47,064 bases of DNA, from positions 1-47,064 of the forward strand of contig CASDPF010000022.1 of the NCBI GenBank assembly GCA_949282215.1. Direction: 5' to 3'. A program made the position numbers and the translations under genes. Numbering within the stretch: position 1 is the first letter of the stretch; every line of letters starts with the position of its first letter. This DNA is from an uncultured bacterium (GTDB lineage Bacteria > Cyanobacteriota > Vampirovibrionia > Gastranaerophilales > Gastranaerophilaceae). Shown one piece after another: positions 9,194-17,849 of this stretch. A model generated the notes under the pieces. That model was not told where the DNA came from and searched no databases. It saw nothing but the letters and a program-made list of their open reading frames with translations.

Positions 9194-10029
9194 AAATTTT
9201 GCAATTTATATAAATCAACGGTATTCAACATTAAGGATGTAATTGTCATAGGACCAACACCACCAGGTACAGGAGAAATCGCTTCTACTTTTTTAGAAAC
9301 ATTTGCAAAATCTACATCACCTCTAGTCTTCCCAAATTCATCCTTGAATATTCCAACATCAACTACAACTGCATCATTTCTTACCATATCATCTTTTATA
9401 AGATTCCTGCCGACAGCCGAAATTAAAATATCCGCAGTCTCAGTAATTTTTTTAAGATTTTTGGTATGACTATGACATATCGTGACTGTAGCATTATTGT
9501 TCAACATCATTGCAGAAAGCGGTTTTCCAACAATATTTGAACGTCCGACAATTACAACATGCTTACCTTCTACGGAAATTCCGTATCTGTTTAGCAAAAG
9601 TAATATTCCTTTTGGCGTACAAGGGTAGACATAAGGAATTTCTCCGGAAAGAAGTTTTCCCAGATTTTCAGGAGTAAAACCATCCACATCTTTTATAGGT
9701 AAAATCGCATTAATAATTTTAAATTTATTTATATGCTTTGGTAACGGTAATTGAACAAGAATTGCATTTACCGAATTATCAGAATTCAATTCATTAATCT
9801 TCAATAACAATTCTTCCTCAGTTACATCATTTGGATAATTTAATACTTCTGAAATTATCCCGAGCTTTTCTGCAGTTTTCTTTTTGCTATTAACATAGAT
9901 TTTGCTTGCAGGATTATCTCCAACCAAAATCACAACAAGTTTTGGCATTACATTATAATCATCCAATTCGGACTTTAAATTTTCTAATAACTCATCTCTT
10001 AGCTTTTTACCGTCAAGAATTACTGCCAT
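9181..10029 (-). CDS. folD: Bifunctional methylene-THF dehydrogenase / methenyl-THF cyclohydrolase
   Basis: A 282-residue FolD that interconverts 5,10-methylene-, 5,10-methenyl- and 10-formyl-tetrahydrofolate using NAD(P). Visible signatures are YVNSKKKTAEKLGI with the catalytic Lys region (about 46-60), ILVQLPLPKHI, the dinucleotide-binding GRSNIVGKPLSAMMLNNNATVTICHSHT (about 160-187) and PVPGGVGPMTITSLM near the end. AGGAGAAAT precedes the ATG. It is the last gene of a minus-strand run (rplI, core-MetE-like, CooC-like, folD) with gaps of 15, 1 and 8 bases, which places folate one-carbon chemistry beside a corrinoid-type methyltransferase. Confidence 0.97.
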   Translation of the reverse strand: MAVILDGKKLRDELLENLKSELDDYNVMPKLVVILVGDNPASKIYVNSKKKTAEKLGIISEVLNYPNDVTEEELLLKINELNSDNSVNAILVQLPLPKHINKFKIINAILPIKDVDGFTPENLGKLLSGEIPYVYPCTPKGILLLLNRYGISVEGKHVVIVGRSNIVGKPLSAMMLNNNATVTICHSHTKNLKKITETADILISAVGRNLIKDDMVRNDAVVVDVGIFKDEFGKTRGDVDFANVSKKVEAISPVPGGVGPMTITSLMLNTVDLYKLQNLKKL

Positions 10030-10037
10030 TATTTCTC

Positions 10038-10790
10038 CTATTGTTTAACCTGAGGCAAGTTTAACCTGAAATAAAATTGTTTAATAGCATCTATTACTAT
10101 TTGTGAATCTTTTTCTATCGGATGTTTTTCTAATTCACTATCATAAGGAATCACCCCTAATACATCCAAATCGTATTTTTTCAACATTTCATATACAGAA
10201 TTAATATTATTATTTTGTACTTTATTTATAACCACACCCAACTGATTTCCGGCAGCATACTTTGCACTGAATTCTTCTATTCTTTTTGCAAGATGAGCAG
10301 ATTCTTCGGAAGGATTTGCAATAATCAAAGTAGTATCAATATTAGTATCTACAAGCTGATTAAGATACTTTAAATCAAATTCACAATCAAAAATTACAAT
10401 ATCGTACCTGTTAATAAGTTTTAGCACTGCATCGTTGACTTGACCAGTAATAGGGCAGCGGCAATCCTTAGAGCCGACAAACCAAGAGACAATCAAATCA
10501 ACATTATCTGCAATTTCAACCAGTATATCTTCCATTGCCCATTCAATAAATTCTTGCTTTGACATATTTTCAGGAATACCTGTTTTATATTCATGCTTAC
10601 CGCTTCTTATACCATAAATAGTGTTTCTGACATCAAGTCCGAAACTATGACCCAACTCACTTGCCAAATCATTATCAAACAGGAGTATTGATTTGTCAGG
10701 AAACAGCTCCTGAAATATCCTTAAAAAAGCTTTTGTAATAGTAGTTTTTCCGCTTCCGCTTTTCCCAGTAATTGCAAGTTTAAATGTCAA
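10038..10790 (-). CDS. CooC-like P-loop ATPase (nickel/CODH-maturation family)
   Basis: A 250-residue MinD/SIMIBI-class ATPase. The deviant Walker A KSGSGKTT spans residues 10-17 with both signature Lys residues. The stretch GSKDCRCPITGQVNDA (107-121) holds a CxC pair at 110 and 112, at the place where CooC proteins carry the CxC motif that bridges the dimer and binds nickel. Walker B-like DIVIFDCEFD follows near 131. CooC loads nickel into carbon monoxide dehydrogenase; relatives insert or activate other metal or corrinoid sites. It starts with TTG at 10790, one base after the upstream stop, with the ribosome site AAAGAGG inside that gene's last codons, so the two are translationally coupled. 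No CODH gene is visible, so the client protein is unknown. Confidence 0.85.
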   Translation of the reverse strand: MTFKLAITGKSGSGKTTITKAFLRIFQELFPDKSILLFDNDLASELGHSFGLDVRNTIYGIRSGKHEYKTGIPENMSKQEFIEWAMEDILVEIADNVDLIVSWFVGSKDCRCPITGQVNDAVLKLINRYDIVIFDCEFDLKYLNQLVDTNIDTTLIIANPSEESAHLAKRIEEFSAKYAAGNQLGVVINKVQNNNINSVYEMLKKYDLDVLGVIPYDSELEKHPIEKDSQIVIDAIKQFYFRLNLPQVKQ

Positions 10791-10791
10791 G

Positions 10792-11859
10792 TTAATACCT
10801 CTTTTTTAAATTATCAGATAAATTTTTGGTTAGGTTCATAGCTTTCTCTGCCAATTCTTCAGACAAAGAACCTGCCCCGCAAGATGGAGTAATGATTGAA
10901 TTATCTATAATCAATTTTTCATCAATTCCTTTATCTGTAAGAAACTTAATTGCTGAATTAAACTTTTCAATCAAAATATCCAAATCCGCATTTTCAAGAG
11001 CATCTTTATCCAAAGTCGGAACAACCCCCCAAGCGATTTTACCGCCTTGTTTCAGAAAATGACTTACATCTTCCTTAAACAAACTCAGATTTTGGGCAAA
11101 AGAATAAGCATCTAAATTAATTATATTAACTCCGCTTGAAATCGGAACTGACCAATCGCATTTGCCGCAACAATGAATAGCACTGAGAGCACCTGCAGAT
11201 TTTATAACATCAGATACTTCCTTAAACATAGATTTAACATCATCTTGAGAAATTGTAACAAAAGCAGATGTTCCAAGCTGAGATATTGATGGTTCATCAA
11301 TAAAGATAATTGGAACAGTGTCAGGATTTGCAGCCTTTATATTTTTTATCTGCCACAATGCTTTTAAACTCAAGGTCTTAACGATAATTTCCCTGAGAGT
11401 TTCATCATAGAATGCACACTTTCCGTCTTTATCAACAAGAGTGGTCGCAAGAGTAAAAGGCCCTACAATCTGTCCTTTTGCAAATGCAGGTTTATATTTT
11501 TCTATTAGCTTAATAAATTCGGGAAAAGAAGATGAAAAATCTTCCGATACTGCATACTTATCAATTACATCAGAATTAATATCAGATAAAGCTTCCTCAT
11601 AATCCATAAAAAACTGCTCTAAATCCTCAAAAAATTCATCGTATTCAGTATCCAGATAATCTTTACCAATAAAAAATGAAGGCATTTTCTCCAAAAACTG
11701 GATAATCATGTCTTCATTTTTACTAACTTTAGCAAGCTGCGGCCAGAAAGGAATATTTGAAAAACAATCTTCCACAAGAGCCATAGCTTTATTAATATTG
11801 TTGTGCGGCAGAGAACCGATAGCAAGACAATTAAGTTTTAGTTTGCTCAAATCTCTCAT
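10792..11859 (-). CDS. Core-MetE-like zinc methyltransferase (methionine synthase / UROD superfamily)
   Basis: A 355-residue protein corresponding to only the catalytic half of cobalamin-independent methionine synthase. Putative zinc ligands are His229 and Cys231 in AIHCCGKCDW and Cys327 in TPSCGAGSL, matching the H-x-C and late C of MetE; Asp250 lies where MetE has Glu. IGSLPH near residue 15 and FIDEPSISQLG near 187 fit the barrel. Short core-MetE proteins are known that take the methyl group from a corrinoid protein rather than methyl-THF, and MtaA/CmuA enzymes are related. Tight coupling to a CooC-like ATPase and folD supports a role in methyl transfer. Methionine synthesis is a reasonable guess but not shown. 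It begins 15 bases after rplI. Confidence 0.8.
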   Translation of the reverse strand: MRDLSKLKLNCLAIGSLPHNNINKAMALVEDCFSNIPFWPQLAKVSKNEDMIIQFLEKMPSFFIGKDYLDTEYDEFFEDLEQFFMDYEEALSDINSDVIDKYAVSEDFSSSFPEFIKLIEKYKPAFAKGQIVGPFTLATTLVDKDGKCAFYDETLREIIVKTLSLKALWQIKNIKAANPDTVPIIFIDEPSISQLGTSAFVTISQDDVKSMFKEVSDVIKSAGALSAIHCCGKCDWSVPISSGVNIINLDAYSFAQNLSLFKEDVSHFLKQGGKIAWGVVPTLDKDALENADLDILIEKFNSAIKFLTDKGIDEKLIIDNSIITPSCGAGSLSEELAEKAMNLTKNLSDNLKKRY

Positions 11860-11873
11860 CCGCTATACAACAC

Positions 11874-12368
11874 CTACGCTTCTTCAGTAGTTTCTTCTTC
11901 GATAGCTTCTTTTACAACTTCAGATGCTGAAACTGAAACTTTTAATTCAGTTTTAACTTTAGAAGTCAATTTGATAAGCATAGTATATTCACCAATTTTG
12001 TTAATTGGAGCGTTAAGAGAAACATTTTTTCTATCAACTTCAATACCAGCTTGAGCTTGTAATTCTTCAGTTAATTTTTTAGTAGTGATAGTACCGAATA
12101 ACTTACCAGATTCACCGGCTTTAGCACTTAATTTTAATTCGCCGAATTTTTCGATTTTTTCAGCTAATTCAAGAGCTTCTTTATGAAGTTTTTCTTGTTT
12201 TGCTTTAATTCTGGCTAAATTTTGTTCACGATTTTGAAGAGCACCTTCAGTAGCTACTTCTGCAACATTTTGAGGCAACAAGAAATTTCTTGCATAGCCG
12301 TCTTTTACGTTAACCAAATCACCTGCTTCACCAAGGTTTTGGACGTCTTTTTTTAATATAACTTGCAT
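11874..12368 (-). CDS. rplI: 50S ribosomal protein L9
   Basis: A 164-residue L9 that binds 23S rRNA domain V and helps maintain reading frame. The amino-terminal domain is unmistakable: MQVILKKDVQNLGEAGDLV, then VKDGYARNFLLPQNVAEVAT. A long connecting helix (about 42-75) and the carboxy-terminal domain (LFGTITTKKLTEEL) follow, with an acidic tail (EEETTEEA) slightly longer than usual. AAAGGAGAAT precedes the start. rpsF and rpsR, usual neighbours, are absent; instead it heads a run with the one-carbon genes downstream. Confidence 0.97.
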   Translation of the reverse strand: MQVILKKDVQNLGEAGDLVNVKDGYARNFLLPQNVAEVATEGALQNREQNLARIKAKQEKLHKEALELAEKIEKFGELKLSAKAGESGKLFGTITTKKLTEELQAQAGIEVDRKNVSLNAPINKIGEYTMLIKLTSKVKTELKVSVSASEVVKEAIEEETTEEA

Positions 12369-12412
12369 GTTAAAATTCTCCTTTTTCTATTTATATTTCC
12401 ACATGTAGCACA

Positions 12413-12441
12413 ATATTATAATAAACATGCCTGTTTGTCGA
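12413..12441 (-). promoter_or_regulatory. Putative promoter for the rplI-folD unit
   Basis: On the minus strand TCGACA (12436-12441) stands 17 bases before TAATAT (12413-12418); an overlapping TATAAT (12415-12420) gives a 15-base spacer. Start would be about 40 bases upstream of the rplI ATG. Confidence 0.4.
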
Positions 12442-12458
12442 TAGATTTTTAACAAAAG

Positions 12459-12488
12459 TTACAAAGATTTATCCACCCTGACTATAAA
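12459..12488 (+). promoter_or_regulatory. Putative promoter for the ABC importer operon
   Basis: TTACAA (12459-12464) and TATAAA (12483-12488) are separated by 18 bases, 30 bases before the start of the binding-protein gene. The -35 element lies within a recurrent AAAAGTTACAAA motif discussed under findings. Confidence 0.4.
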
Positions 12489-12518
12489 CAAAGATATTTT
12501 TTATGGTAAACTTAGTTT

Positions 12519-14360
12519 ATGAAAAAAGCGGGTTATGTGGTATTAATAATACTTTTTGCGGGGATTTTGGCAAAATCCTGCCTATACGTTGACAAACCGC
12601 AGCAAACTACAAAAACAATTCCGCCACACTCTATTACAGAGGATATCATTTATCCTGACAGGCAAAAAAATATCACCATTGACGGAGTAGACTATCTTCA
12701 ATCGCAAGCCCCGATAGGTAAGTTCGGCGGAACGCTGGTTGCTTCAACGATAGGAGAAGGTCCGAAGACTTTTAATCCGTTTAATTCAAAAGATAATATA
12801 TCATCACTGCTGTCTGAAATAATGTATGACGGGCTTTTATCTACTGATGCAATTACAGGCCAGCCTATTCCAAAACTTGCTAAAGATTTTACGGTAAATG
12901 GCGATACTTATTTAATCCACTTACGTAAAGGAATTAAATGGTCGGACGGAAAACCTATCACTGCAGATGATGTATTATTTACCTGGCAAAATATTATTTT
13001 TGACGGATACGGAAACACATCAATAAGAGATTCTATCGTCGTAGACGGGAAACTGCCAACTGTAAGAAAAATTGACGATTATACAATTGAATTCAAAACA
13101 CCAAAACCTTTTGCACCTTTTATAAGAATGCTGTCAAGCCCTATTGCACCAAAACACGTTTTTGAACCTGCAGTAAAAAAAGGAAAACCTTATTTTGATA
13201 CTTTCCTTTCTACAAACGCTAACCCTAGTACTTTTGTAACATCCGGTGCTTTCAGATTGAAAGAATACGTTCCGGCTCAACGAGTTGTTTTTGAACGCAA
13301 TCCTGACTATTACATTATAAACAAGAATGATCAAAAACTTCCTTATCTTGATAAACTCGTATATTTAATCGTTGGAGATGTTAATAATGAAGTATTAAAA
13401 TTTGAAGGCGGAGAGTTAGATACCATAGGTCTACAGGGAGCAAATGTTGCAAGATTTAAGGAGCTTGAAAAACATTCAGATTTTAAAATTTATAATTTGG
13501 GTCCGGATACAGGAACAATGTTTATTACATTCAATTTAAACAATAGAAAAGATGAAAAAGGGAATTATCACGTAGACCCTAAAAAACAAAGATGGTTTCA
13601 AGATAAAAATTTCAGACAAGTTGTTGATTATGCAATAGACAGAAAAAATATGGTACTGAATATTGCAAACGGACTTGGAGCACCATTATATACAGCAGAA
13701 AGTCTTAATTCCATATTTCTGAATAAAGATCTTCCGGCTTATGAAAGAAATCTTGAAAAAGCTAAAGAGCTGCTAAAGGCATCAGGTTACACTTGGAGCA
13801 AGAAAGGACATTTGCTAGACCAATACGGTAATCATGTAGAATTTGACTTATACACAAATGCGGGCAACACTGAACGTGAAGCAATCGGAGTTATGGTGAA
13901 ACAGGATTTGGAAGACTTAGGTATGAAAGTTAACTTCAAACCTATCGAATTCAACTCTCTTGTGAACAAACTTGTAAATACTCTCGATTGGGATATGGTA
14001 ATAATGGGATTAACAGGTTCGCCACTTGAGCCTAATGGAGGCAAAAATGTTTGGATGTCAAACGGGACATTACACATGTTTAATCAAAGACCTGCAGATT
14101 ACACAAAAGATGACAGATACCCTTGGGAAAAGGAAATAGATTACCTCTATACTCAAGGAGCACTTGCAACAGACTTTGAAAGCCGTAAAAAGTTCTATGA
14201 TAAATATCAAGAAATTGCCTATGAAGAAAAACCTTTTGTATACATATATTCACCACTTAGGATTTCAGCAATTAGGAATAAATTTAAAAACGTATATCCG
14301 ACATCACTTGGCGGAATAACTTATAACATAGAAGAAATTTACGTTGAGGATGAAAAATAA
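12519..14360 (+). CDS. Peptide/solute ABC transporter substrate-binding protein (family 5)
   Basis: A 613-residue periplasmic binding protein of the DppA/OppA type. It has an amino-terminal hydrophobic export segment (residues 5-20) ending near LAKSC, which resembles but does not match a lipobox well. Family-5 signatures include GPKTFNPF, SEIMYDGLLSTD, LRKGIKWSDGKPITADDVLFTW (about 135-156), GAFRLKEYVPAQRVVFERNPDYY and NFRQVVDYAIDRKNM. The substrate cannot be read from sequence; peptides are most common. Its stop overlaps the next start (TAATG), making an operon with two permeases. No clear ribosome site precedes the ATG. Confidence 0.93.
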   Translation: MKKAGYVVLIILFAGILAKSCLYVDKPQQTTKTIPPHSITEDIIYPDRQKNITIDGVDYLQSQAPIGKFGGTLVASTIGEGPKTFNPFNSKDNISSLLSEIMYDGLLSTDAITGQPIPKLAKDFTVNGDTYLIHLRKGIKWSDGKPITADDVLFTWQNIIFDGYGNTSIRDSIVVDGKLPTVRKIDDYTIEFKTPKPFAPFIRMLSSPIAPKHVFEPAVKKGKPYFDTFLSTNANPSTFVTSGAFRLKEYVPAQRVVFERNPDYYIINKNDQKLPYLDKLVYLIVGDVNNEVLKFEGGELDTIGLQGANVARFKELEKHSDFKIYNLGPDTGTMFITFNLNNRKDEKGNYHVDPKKQRWFQDKNFRQVVDYAIDRKNMVLNIANGLGAPLYTAESLNSIFLNKDLPAYERNLEKAKELLKASGYTWSKKGHLLDQYGNHVEFDLYTNAGNTEREAIGVMVKQDLEDLGMKVNFKPIEFNSLVNKLVNTLDWDMVIMGLTGSPLEPNGGKNVWMSNGTLHMFNQRPADYTKDDRYPWEKEIDYLYTQGALATDFESRKKFYDKYQEIAYEEKPFVYIYSPLRISAIRNKFKNVYPTSLGGITYNIEEIYVEDEK

Positions 14361-15331
14361 TGCAGATATTTATATATATTTTAAAAAGAATACTTCAATC
14401 AATACCATTGCTAATAATAGTATCAATATTAAGCTTTTTCATAATACGATTAAGCCCTGTAGATCCTTTGGCGGAGTTAAGACTTAATCCGTCTGTATCT
14501 CAAGAAACATTACAGAAGGAAACTGAACGTCTTGGTTTAGACAAGCCTATTATAGTTCAATATGGCAAATGGGCAAAATCTTTTATAAAAGGTGATTTAG
14601 GAATAACATCAAATGGAGAACAAGTTTCTGCAAAGCTGAAAGAACGTATTCCGAATACTCTGCTTTTGACAACAATAGTTATTGCACTCACATGGTTAGT
14701 TGGTATACCATTAGGAGTTGCTGCAGCATTAAATTGGAAAACACCATTTGACAGAATTTTGACGGTACTTACAAGTATCGGGATGGCAATACCTTCATTT
14801 TTCTTTGCGGTATTATTACTTATTTTTGCGGTCAAAACAGGTTGGTTTCCAATCGGAGGACTTACCAGTTCTGATTTTTTAGAAATGAATTTTCCTCAGC
14901 AGGTCTGGGATATCTCTCATCACTTGATTTTACCAGTAACAGTTTTATTTACGCTTTCTCTTGCGGGTTTACAAAGACAAATGAGAGCGAATTTGCTTGA
15001 TGTACTTGATAGTGATTATGTTAAATTTGCAAGAGCAAAAGGGTTAAGTGAGTTTGACGTAGTCTATAAACATGCATTAAGAAACGCAATTAATCCGATG
15101 ATAACATTGCTCGGTTTTGAATTTGCAGGATTATTAAGCGGGGCTGCACTAACTGAATATGTATTCCAATACCCGGGACTTGGCAGATTAATTTTGGAAG
15201 CTGTTCTGAAATCTGATATCAATTTAGTAATGGCGTCATTAATGATGGGAGCGATTATGCTTATTTTGGGCAATTTAATCGCCGATATTCTTCTCATTAT
15301 AACTGACCCGAGGATTAGGGTGAAGGCATGA
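14360..15331 (+). CDS. ABC transporter permease, DppB/OppB type
   Basis: A 323-residue inner-membrane permease with about six transmembrane segments, the first at residues 9-30. It shows the DppB amino terminus (ILKRILQSIPLLIIVSILSF; RLSPVDPL), the ERLGLDKPIIVQYGKW stretch, and the EAA-loop ATPase-contact motif around residues 220-250 (DYVKFARAKGLSEFDVVYKH, then ALRNAINPMI). It forms the pore with the DppC-like protein encoded directly downstream, overlapping by four bases (ATGA). Confidence 0.95.
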   Translation: MQIFIYILKRILQSIPLLIIVSILSFFIIRLSPVDPLAELRLNPSVSQETLQKETERLGLDKPIIVQYGKWAKSFIKGDLGITSNGEQVSAKLKERIPNTLLLTTIVIALTWLVGIPLGVAAALNWKTPFDRILTVLTSIGMAIPSFFFAVLLLIFAVKTGWFPIGGLTSSDFLEMNFPQQVWDISHHLILPVTVLFTLSLAGLQRQMRANLLDVLDSDYVKFARAKGLSEFDVVYKHALRNAINPMITLLGFEFAGLLSGAALTEYVFQYPGLGRLILEAVLKSDINLVMASLMMGAIMLILGNLIADILLIITDPRIRVKA

Positions 15332-16395
15332 TTAGAGAAATTTTCAAACAATTAATGAAAGATAAATTCGCTAAAATAGCCCTAGTCATTCTCGGACTAA
15401 TTTATCTTGCTCTATTTTTAGCTGATTTTATAGCTCCTTATACCAAAGATTTCTCAGACAGAACAATGGCTTATGTTCCGCCTTCTAAGATTTTTATTAT
15501 TAATGAGCATGGAAAGCTTTCTATGCCATATACATATAATTACGTAAGAAATTTTGATTCGGAAAATCTTAGAATAACTTATGATTTAGATCGAAGTAAA
15601 AAGCATTTTATAAAATTCTTTGCAAAAGGTCAGCCCTACAAGTTTTTAGGCATAATTCCAATGCAAAGACATCTCATCACAACCGACCCTGACGGAAGAT
15701 TATTCCTTCTCGGAGCTGACATTAACGGGCGTGATGTATTTTCAAGACTCCTGTTCGGGGGTAGAATTTCTATGACAATAGGTTTTCTGGCATTATTTGT
15801 ACTATTCCCGATTGGACTTTTATACGGAGGAATTGCAGGTTATTTCGGCGGAATTGTAGATACCATTATGATGCGTTTTGCAGAAGCTGTTATGTCAATT
15901 CCAAGCTTCTACTTATTAATTATCCTAGCTTCAATTCTCCCATCAGGAATGACCAGCGTACAAAGATTTATGCTAATCGTAATTATACTTGCACTAATCG
16001 GCTGGGCAGGTTTTGCAAGAGTTGTAAGAGGAATGGTTTTGTCCGTCAAAAATCAGGAATACGTGCAAGCTGCAAAATCAATCGGAGCTTCAAGGCTTCG
16101 TATAATTGTAAAACATATTCTTCCTCAAACTGCAAGTTTCGTAATTGTTGCAATGACATTATCTGTACCGTCATATATTCTCTCAGAATCAGGATTGAGC
16201 TTTTTAGGATTGGGAATTCAACAGCCTGATGCCAGTTGGGGAAATATGCTTAAAGAAGCTCAGGAATATACAAACATAATCTATCGTCCTTGGCTTTTGA
16301 CACCGGGATTTTTAATTTTTATTGCAGTATTGGCGTTTAATCTTATTGGTGATACAATAAGAGATGTTTTAGATCCGAAAAGTAAGGTAAGATGA
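15328..16395 (+). CDS. ABC transporter permease, DppC/OppC type
   Basis: A 355-residue permease. The amino-terminal segment (KIALVILGLIYLALFLADFIAPY) is followed by a periplasmic insert of about 90 residues and the DppC core: GADINGRDVFSRLLFGGRISMTIGF (split across about 131-155), five further membrane segments, the EAA loop (QEYVQAAKSIGASRLRIIVK) and SFLGLGIQQPDASWGNML near 290. It partners the preceding DppB-like permease. No ATP-binding subunit gene follows; the next gene, overlapping by four bases, encodes an MgtC-family protein, so the ATPases must be encoded elsewhere or shared. Confidence 0.95.
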   Translation: MIREIFKQLMKDKFAKIALVILGLIYLALFLADFIAPYTKDFSDRTMAYVPPSKIFIINEHGKLSMPYTYNYVRNFDSENLRITYDLDRSKKHFIKFFAKGQPYKFLGIIPMQRHLITTDPDGRLFLLGADINGRDVFSRLLFGGRISMTIGFLALFVLFPIGLLYGGIAGYFGGIVDTIMMRFAEAVMSIPSFYLLIILASILPSGMTSVQRFMLIVIILALIGWAGFARVVRGMVLSVKNQEYVQAAKSIGASRLRIIVKHILPQTASFVIVAMTLSVPSYILSESGLSFLGLGIQQPDASWGNMLKEAQEYTNIIYRPWLLTPGFLIFIAVLAFNLIGDTIRDVLDPKSKVR

Positions 16396-17141
16396 TGGAG
16401 AATTTTTTTAACCACCCAATAGTACAAACGGAAATAACAGTCACGCTTCGTTTGCTTTGTGCAGTTTTACTAAGTTTTGCAATCGGTCTTGAAAGAGAGA
16501 TGACCAACAAATATGCAGGCTTGAGAACAAATATTTTAGTATGTGTCGGAGCTTGCGTGTTTACGCTTTTATCAATTTACGGGTTTCCAACCTTTGCAGC
16601 AGGAGACAATGTATCTGTAGACAATGCAACAGGAATTCGTGATACTGCACGTGTTGCAGCTCAAGTTGTTACCGGTATCGGTTTTATAGGCGGTGGTGCT
16701 GTATTAAGACATGGTGCTACGATTTTTGGACTCACTACAGCCGCAACACTCTGGATGGCTGCTTCTATCGGGATGGCTTGCGGAACCGGAATGTACGGAC
16801 TTGCAGTTACTGCGACAATCCTCACAATTATTGTCCTTATTTCTATAAGATTGTTTGAACGTAATGTACTTACTACAAGTACAAAAAATATGAAAAGACT
16901 TTCAATCAATATAAGTTGCAAAAATGAAGCCTCAAATCAAATTTATGATTTTATTGTAGAAACATATCCGCAACTAAGAGAAATAACAAGAAAACAAAGT
17001 AAACAAAATAATGAAATTACCAAAATAAATATAATAATTGATATTCATTCAAAAAAACCTATTCAAAATACATATAAAGACTTTCAAAAAGTCGACGGTA
17101 TAGAATCAATATCAATTCAAGAAAGCAAAGAAATTTTATAA
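16392..17141 (+). CDS. MgtC/SapB family membrane protein
   Basis: A 249-residue protein. Four or five membrane segments fill residues 10-155 with MgtC signatures: RLLCAVLLSFAIGLERE, KYAGLRTNILVCVGACVFTLLS, AAQVVTGIGFIGGGAVLR and GLTTAATLWMAASIGMACG. A soluble carboxy-terminal domain of about 85 residues (from LSINISCKNEA) is probably ACT-like. Family members affect magnesium homeostasis, membrane potential or acid survival; the biochemical activity is unsettled. ATG at 16392 overlaps the permease stop; a second ATG at 16395 is equally possible. It is the last gene of the importer operon. Confidence 0.93.
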   Translation: MMENFFNHPIVQTEITVTLRLLCAVLLSFAIGLEREMTNKYAGLRTNILVCVGACVFTLLSIYGFPTFAAGDNVSVDNATGIRDTARVAAQVVTGIGFIGGGAVLRHGATIFGLTTAATLWMAASIGMACGTGMYGLAVTATILTIIVLISIRLFERNVLTTSTKNMKRLSINISCKNEASNQIYDFIVETYPQLREITRKQSKQNNEITKINIIIDIHSKKPIQNTYKDFQKVDGIESISIQESKEIL

Positions 17142-17179
17142 GCTAAAGAGGCGGGAAATTTACCCGCCTCTTTAGCTTA
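17139..17179. terminator. Strong bidirectional terminator after the importer operon
   Basis: A perfect 17-bp stem, with arms at 17139-17155 and 17163-17179 around a seven-base loop, has a GC-rich core (GAGGCGGG / CCCGCCTC) and T-rich DNA after it. It overlaps the mgtC stop and lies just after the end of the minus-strand repeat protein. Confidence 0.9.
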
Positions 17180-17201
17180 TTTGTTTATTATTTTCTACAG
17201 T

Positions 17202-17849
17202 TTAATCGCTAGGTCTCTGGTAACCATCTATTTCTCTACTATAGTCTCCCGTATAATTTTCAGGTTCCGAAATATTCGGATAATTTACAGAACTTTGTAT
17301 ATCTGCAACCTTTATACCATTTTCATAAATTTCATTCTTTACAGGTACTGAAACACTATAATCTCCCGTATAATTTTCAGGTTCTGAAATATTCGGATAA
17401 TTTACAGAATAATTTTCAGGTTCTGAAATATTCGGATAATTTACAGAACTTTGTATATCTGCAACTTTTATACCATTTTCATAAATTTCATTCTTTTCAG
17501 GTACTAAACCACTATAGTCTCCCGTATAACTTTCAGGTTCTGAAGTACTCATATAATTTACAGAACTTTGCATATCTGCAACCTTTATACCATTTTCATA
17601 AATTTCATTCTTTACAGGTATTGAAACACTATAATCTCCCGTATAATTTTCCTGCGATTGCTGTTCGATATACAAACCCGTAACATTAATGGTATCAGAT
17701 TGCATCAATTCATCCTTGCGTAAAAGGAGATCACCTATCATTCCTGAAGCAACTCCCAATAATCCATCATTAATAGCAGCTTTTGCAATATTAGCAGTTC
17801 GTACATGCATATTTGCTTGATTATTTGGCCCATTTATACCATCAACCAT
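17202..17849 (-). CDS. Protein with 39-residue tandem repeats, function unknown
   Basis: A 215-residue protein with no signal peptide. Residues 1-66 are a non-repeated head (MVDGINGPNNQANMHVRTAN; a helical AAINDGLLGVASGMIGDLLL). Residues 67-105, 106-144 and 158-196 are three copies of a 39-residue unit (ENYTGDYS, then KNEIYENGIKVAD, then SSVNYPNISEP). A 13-residue partial copy (ENYSVNYPNISEP, 145-157) lies between copies two and three, and an incomplete fourth copy ends the protein (ENYTGDYSREIDGY). Repeats are Tyr/Asn-rich and acidic, with a beta-like pattern. GGAGATTT precedes the ATG. The head resembles short leaders of lineage-specific proteins, but I do not recognise a family. Confidence 0.8.
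   Translation of the reverse strand: MVDGINGPNNQANMHVRTANIAKAAINDGLLGVASGMIGDLLLRKDELMQSDTINVTGLYIEQQSQENYTGDYSVSIPVKNEIYENGIKVADMQSSVNYMSTSEPESYTGDYSGLVPEKNEIYENGIKVADIQSSVNYPNISEPENYSVNYPNISEPENYTGDYSVSVPVKNEIYENGIKVADIQSSVNYPNISEPENYTGDYSREIDGYQRPSD
17262..17651 (-). repeat. 117-bp coding tandem repeats with a 39-bp partial unit
   Basis: Three in-frame copies of a 117-bp unit are separated at one point by a 39-bp partial copy, exactly one third of the unit. Copies differ by few bases (for example PNISEP versus MSTSEP, and VSIPVK versus GLVPEK). The close similarity suggests recent expansion by slippage or unequal recombination. Confidence 0.9.

Noticed and set aside
17262..17651. Possible CRISPR array
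   Set aside because: The repeats are long, in frame, without distinct spacers, and encode a repeated protein segment.
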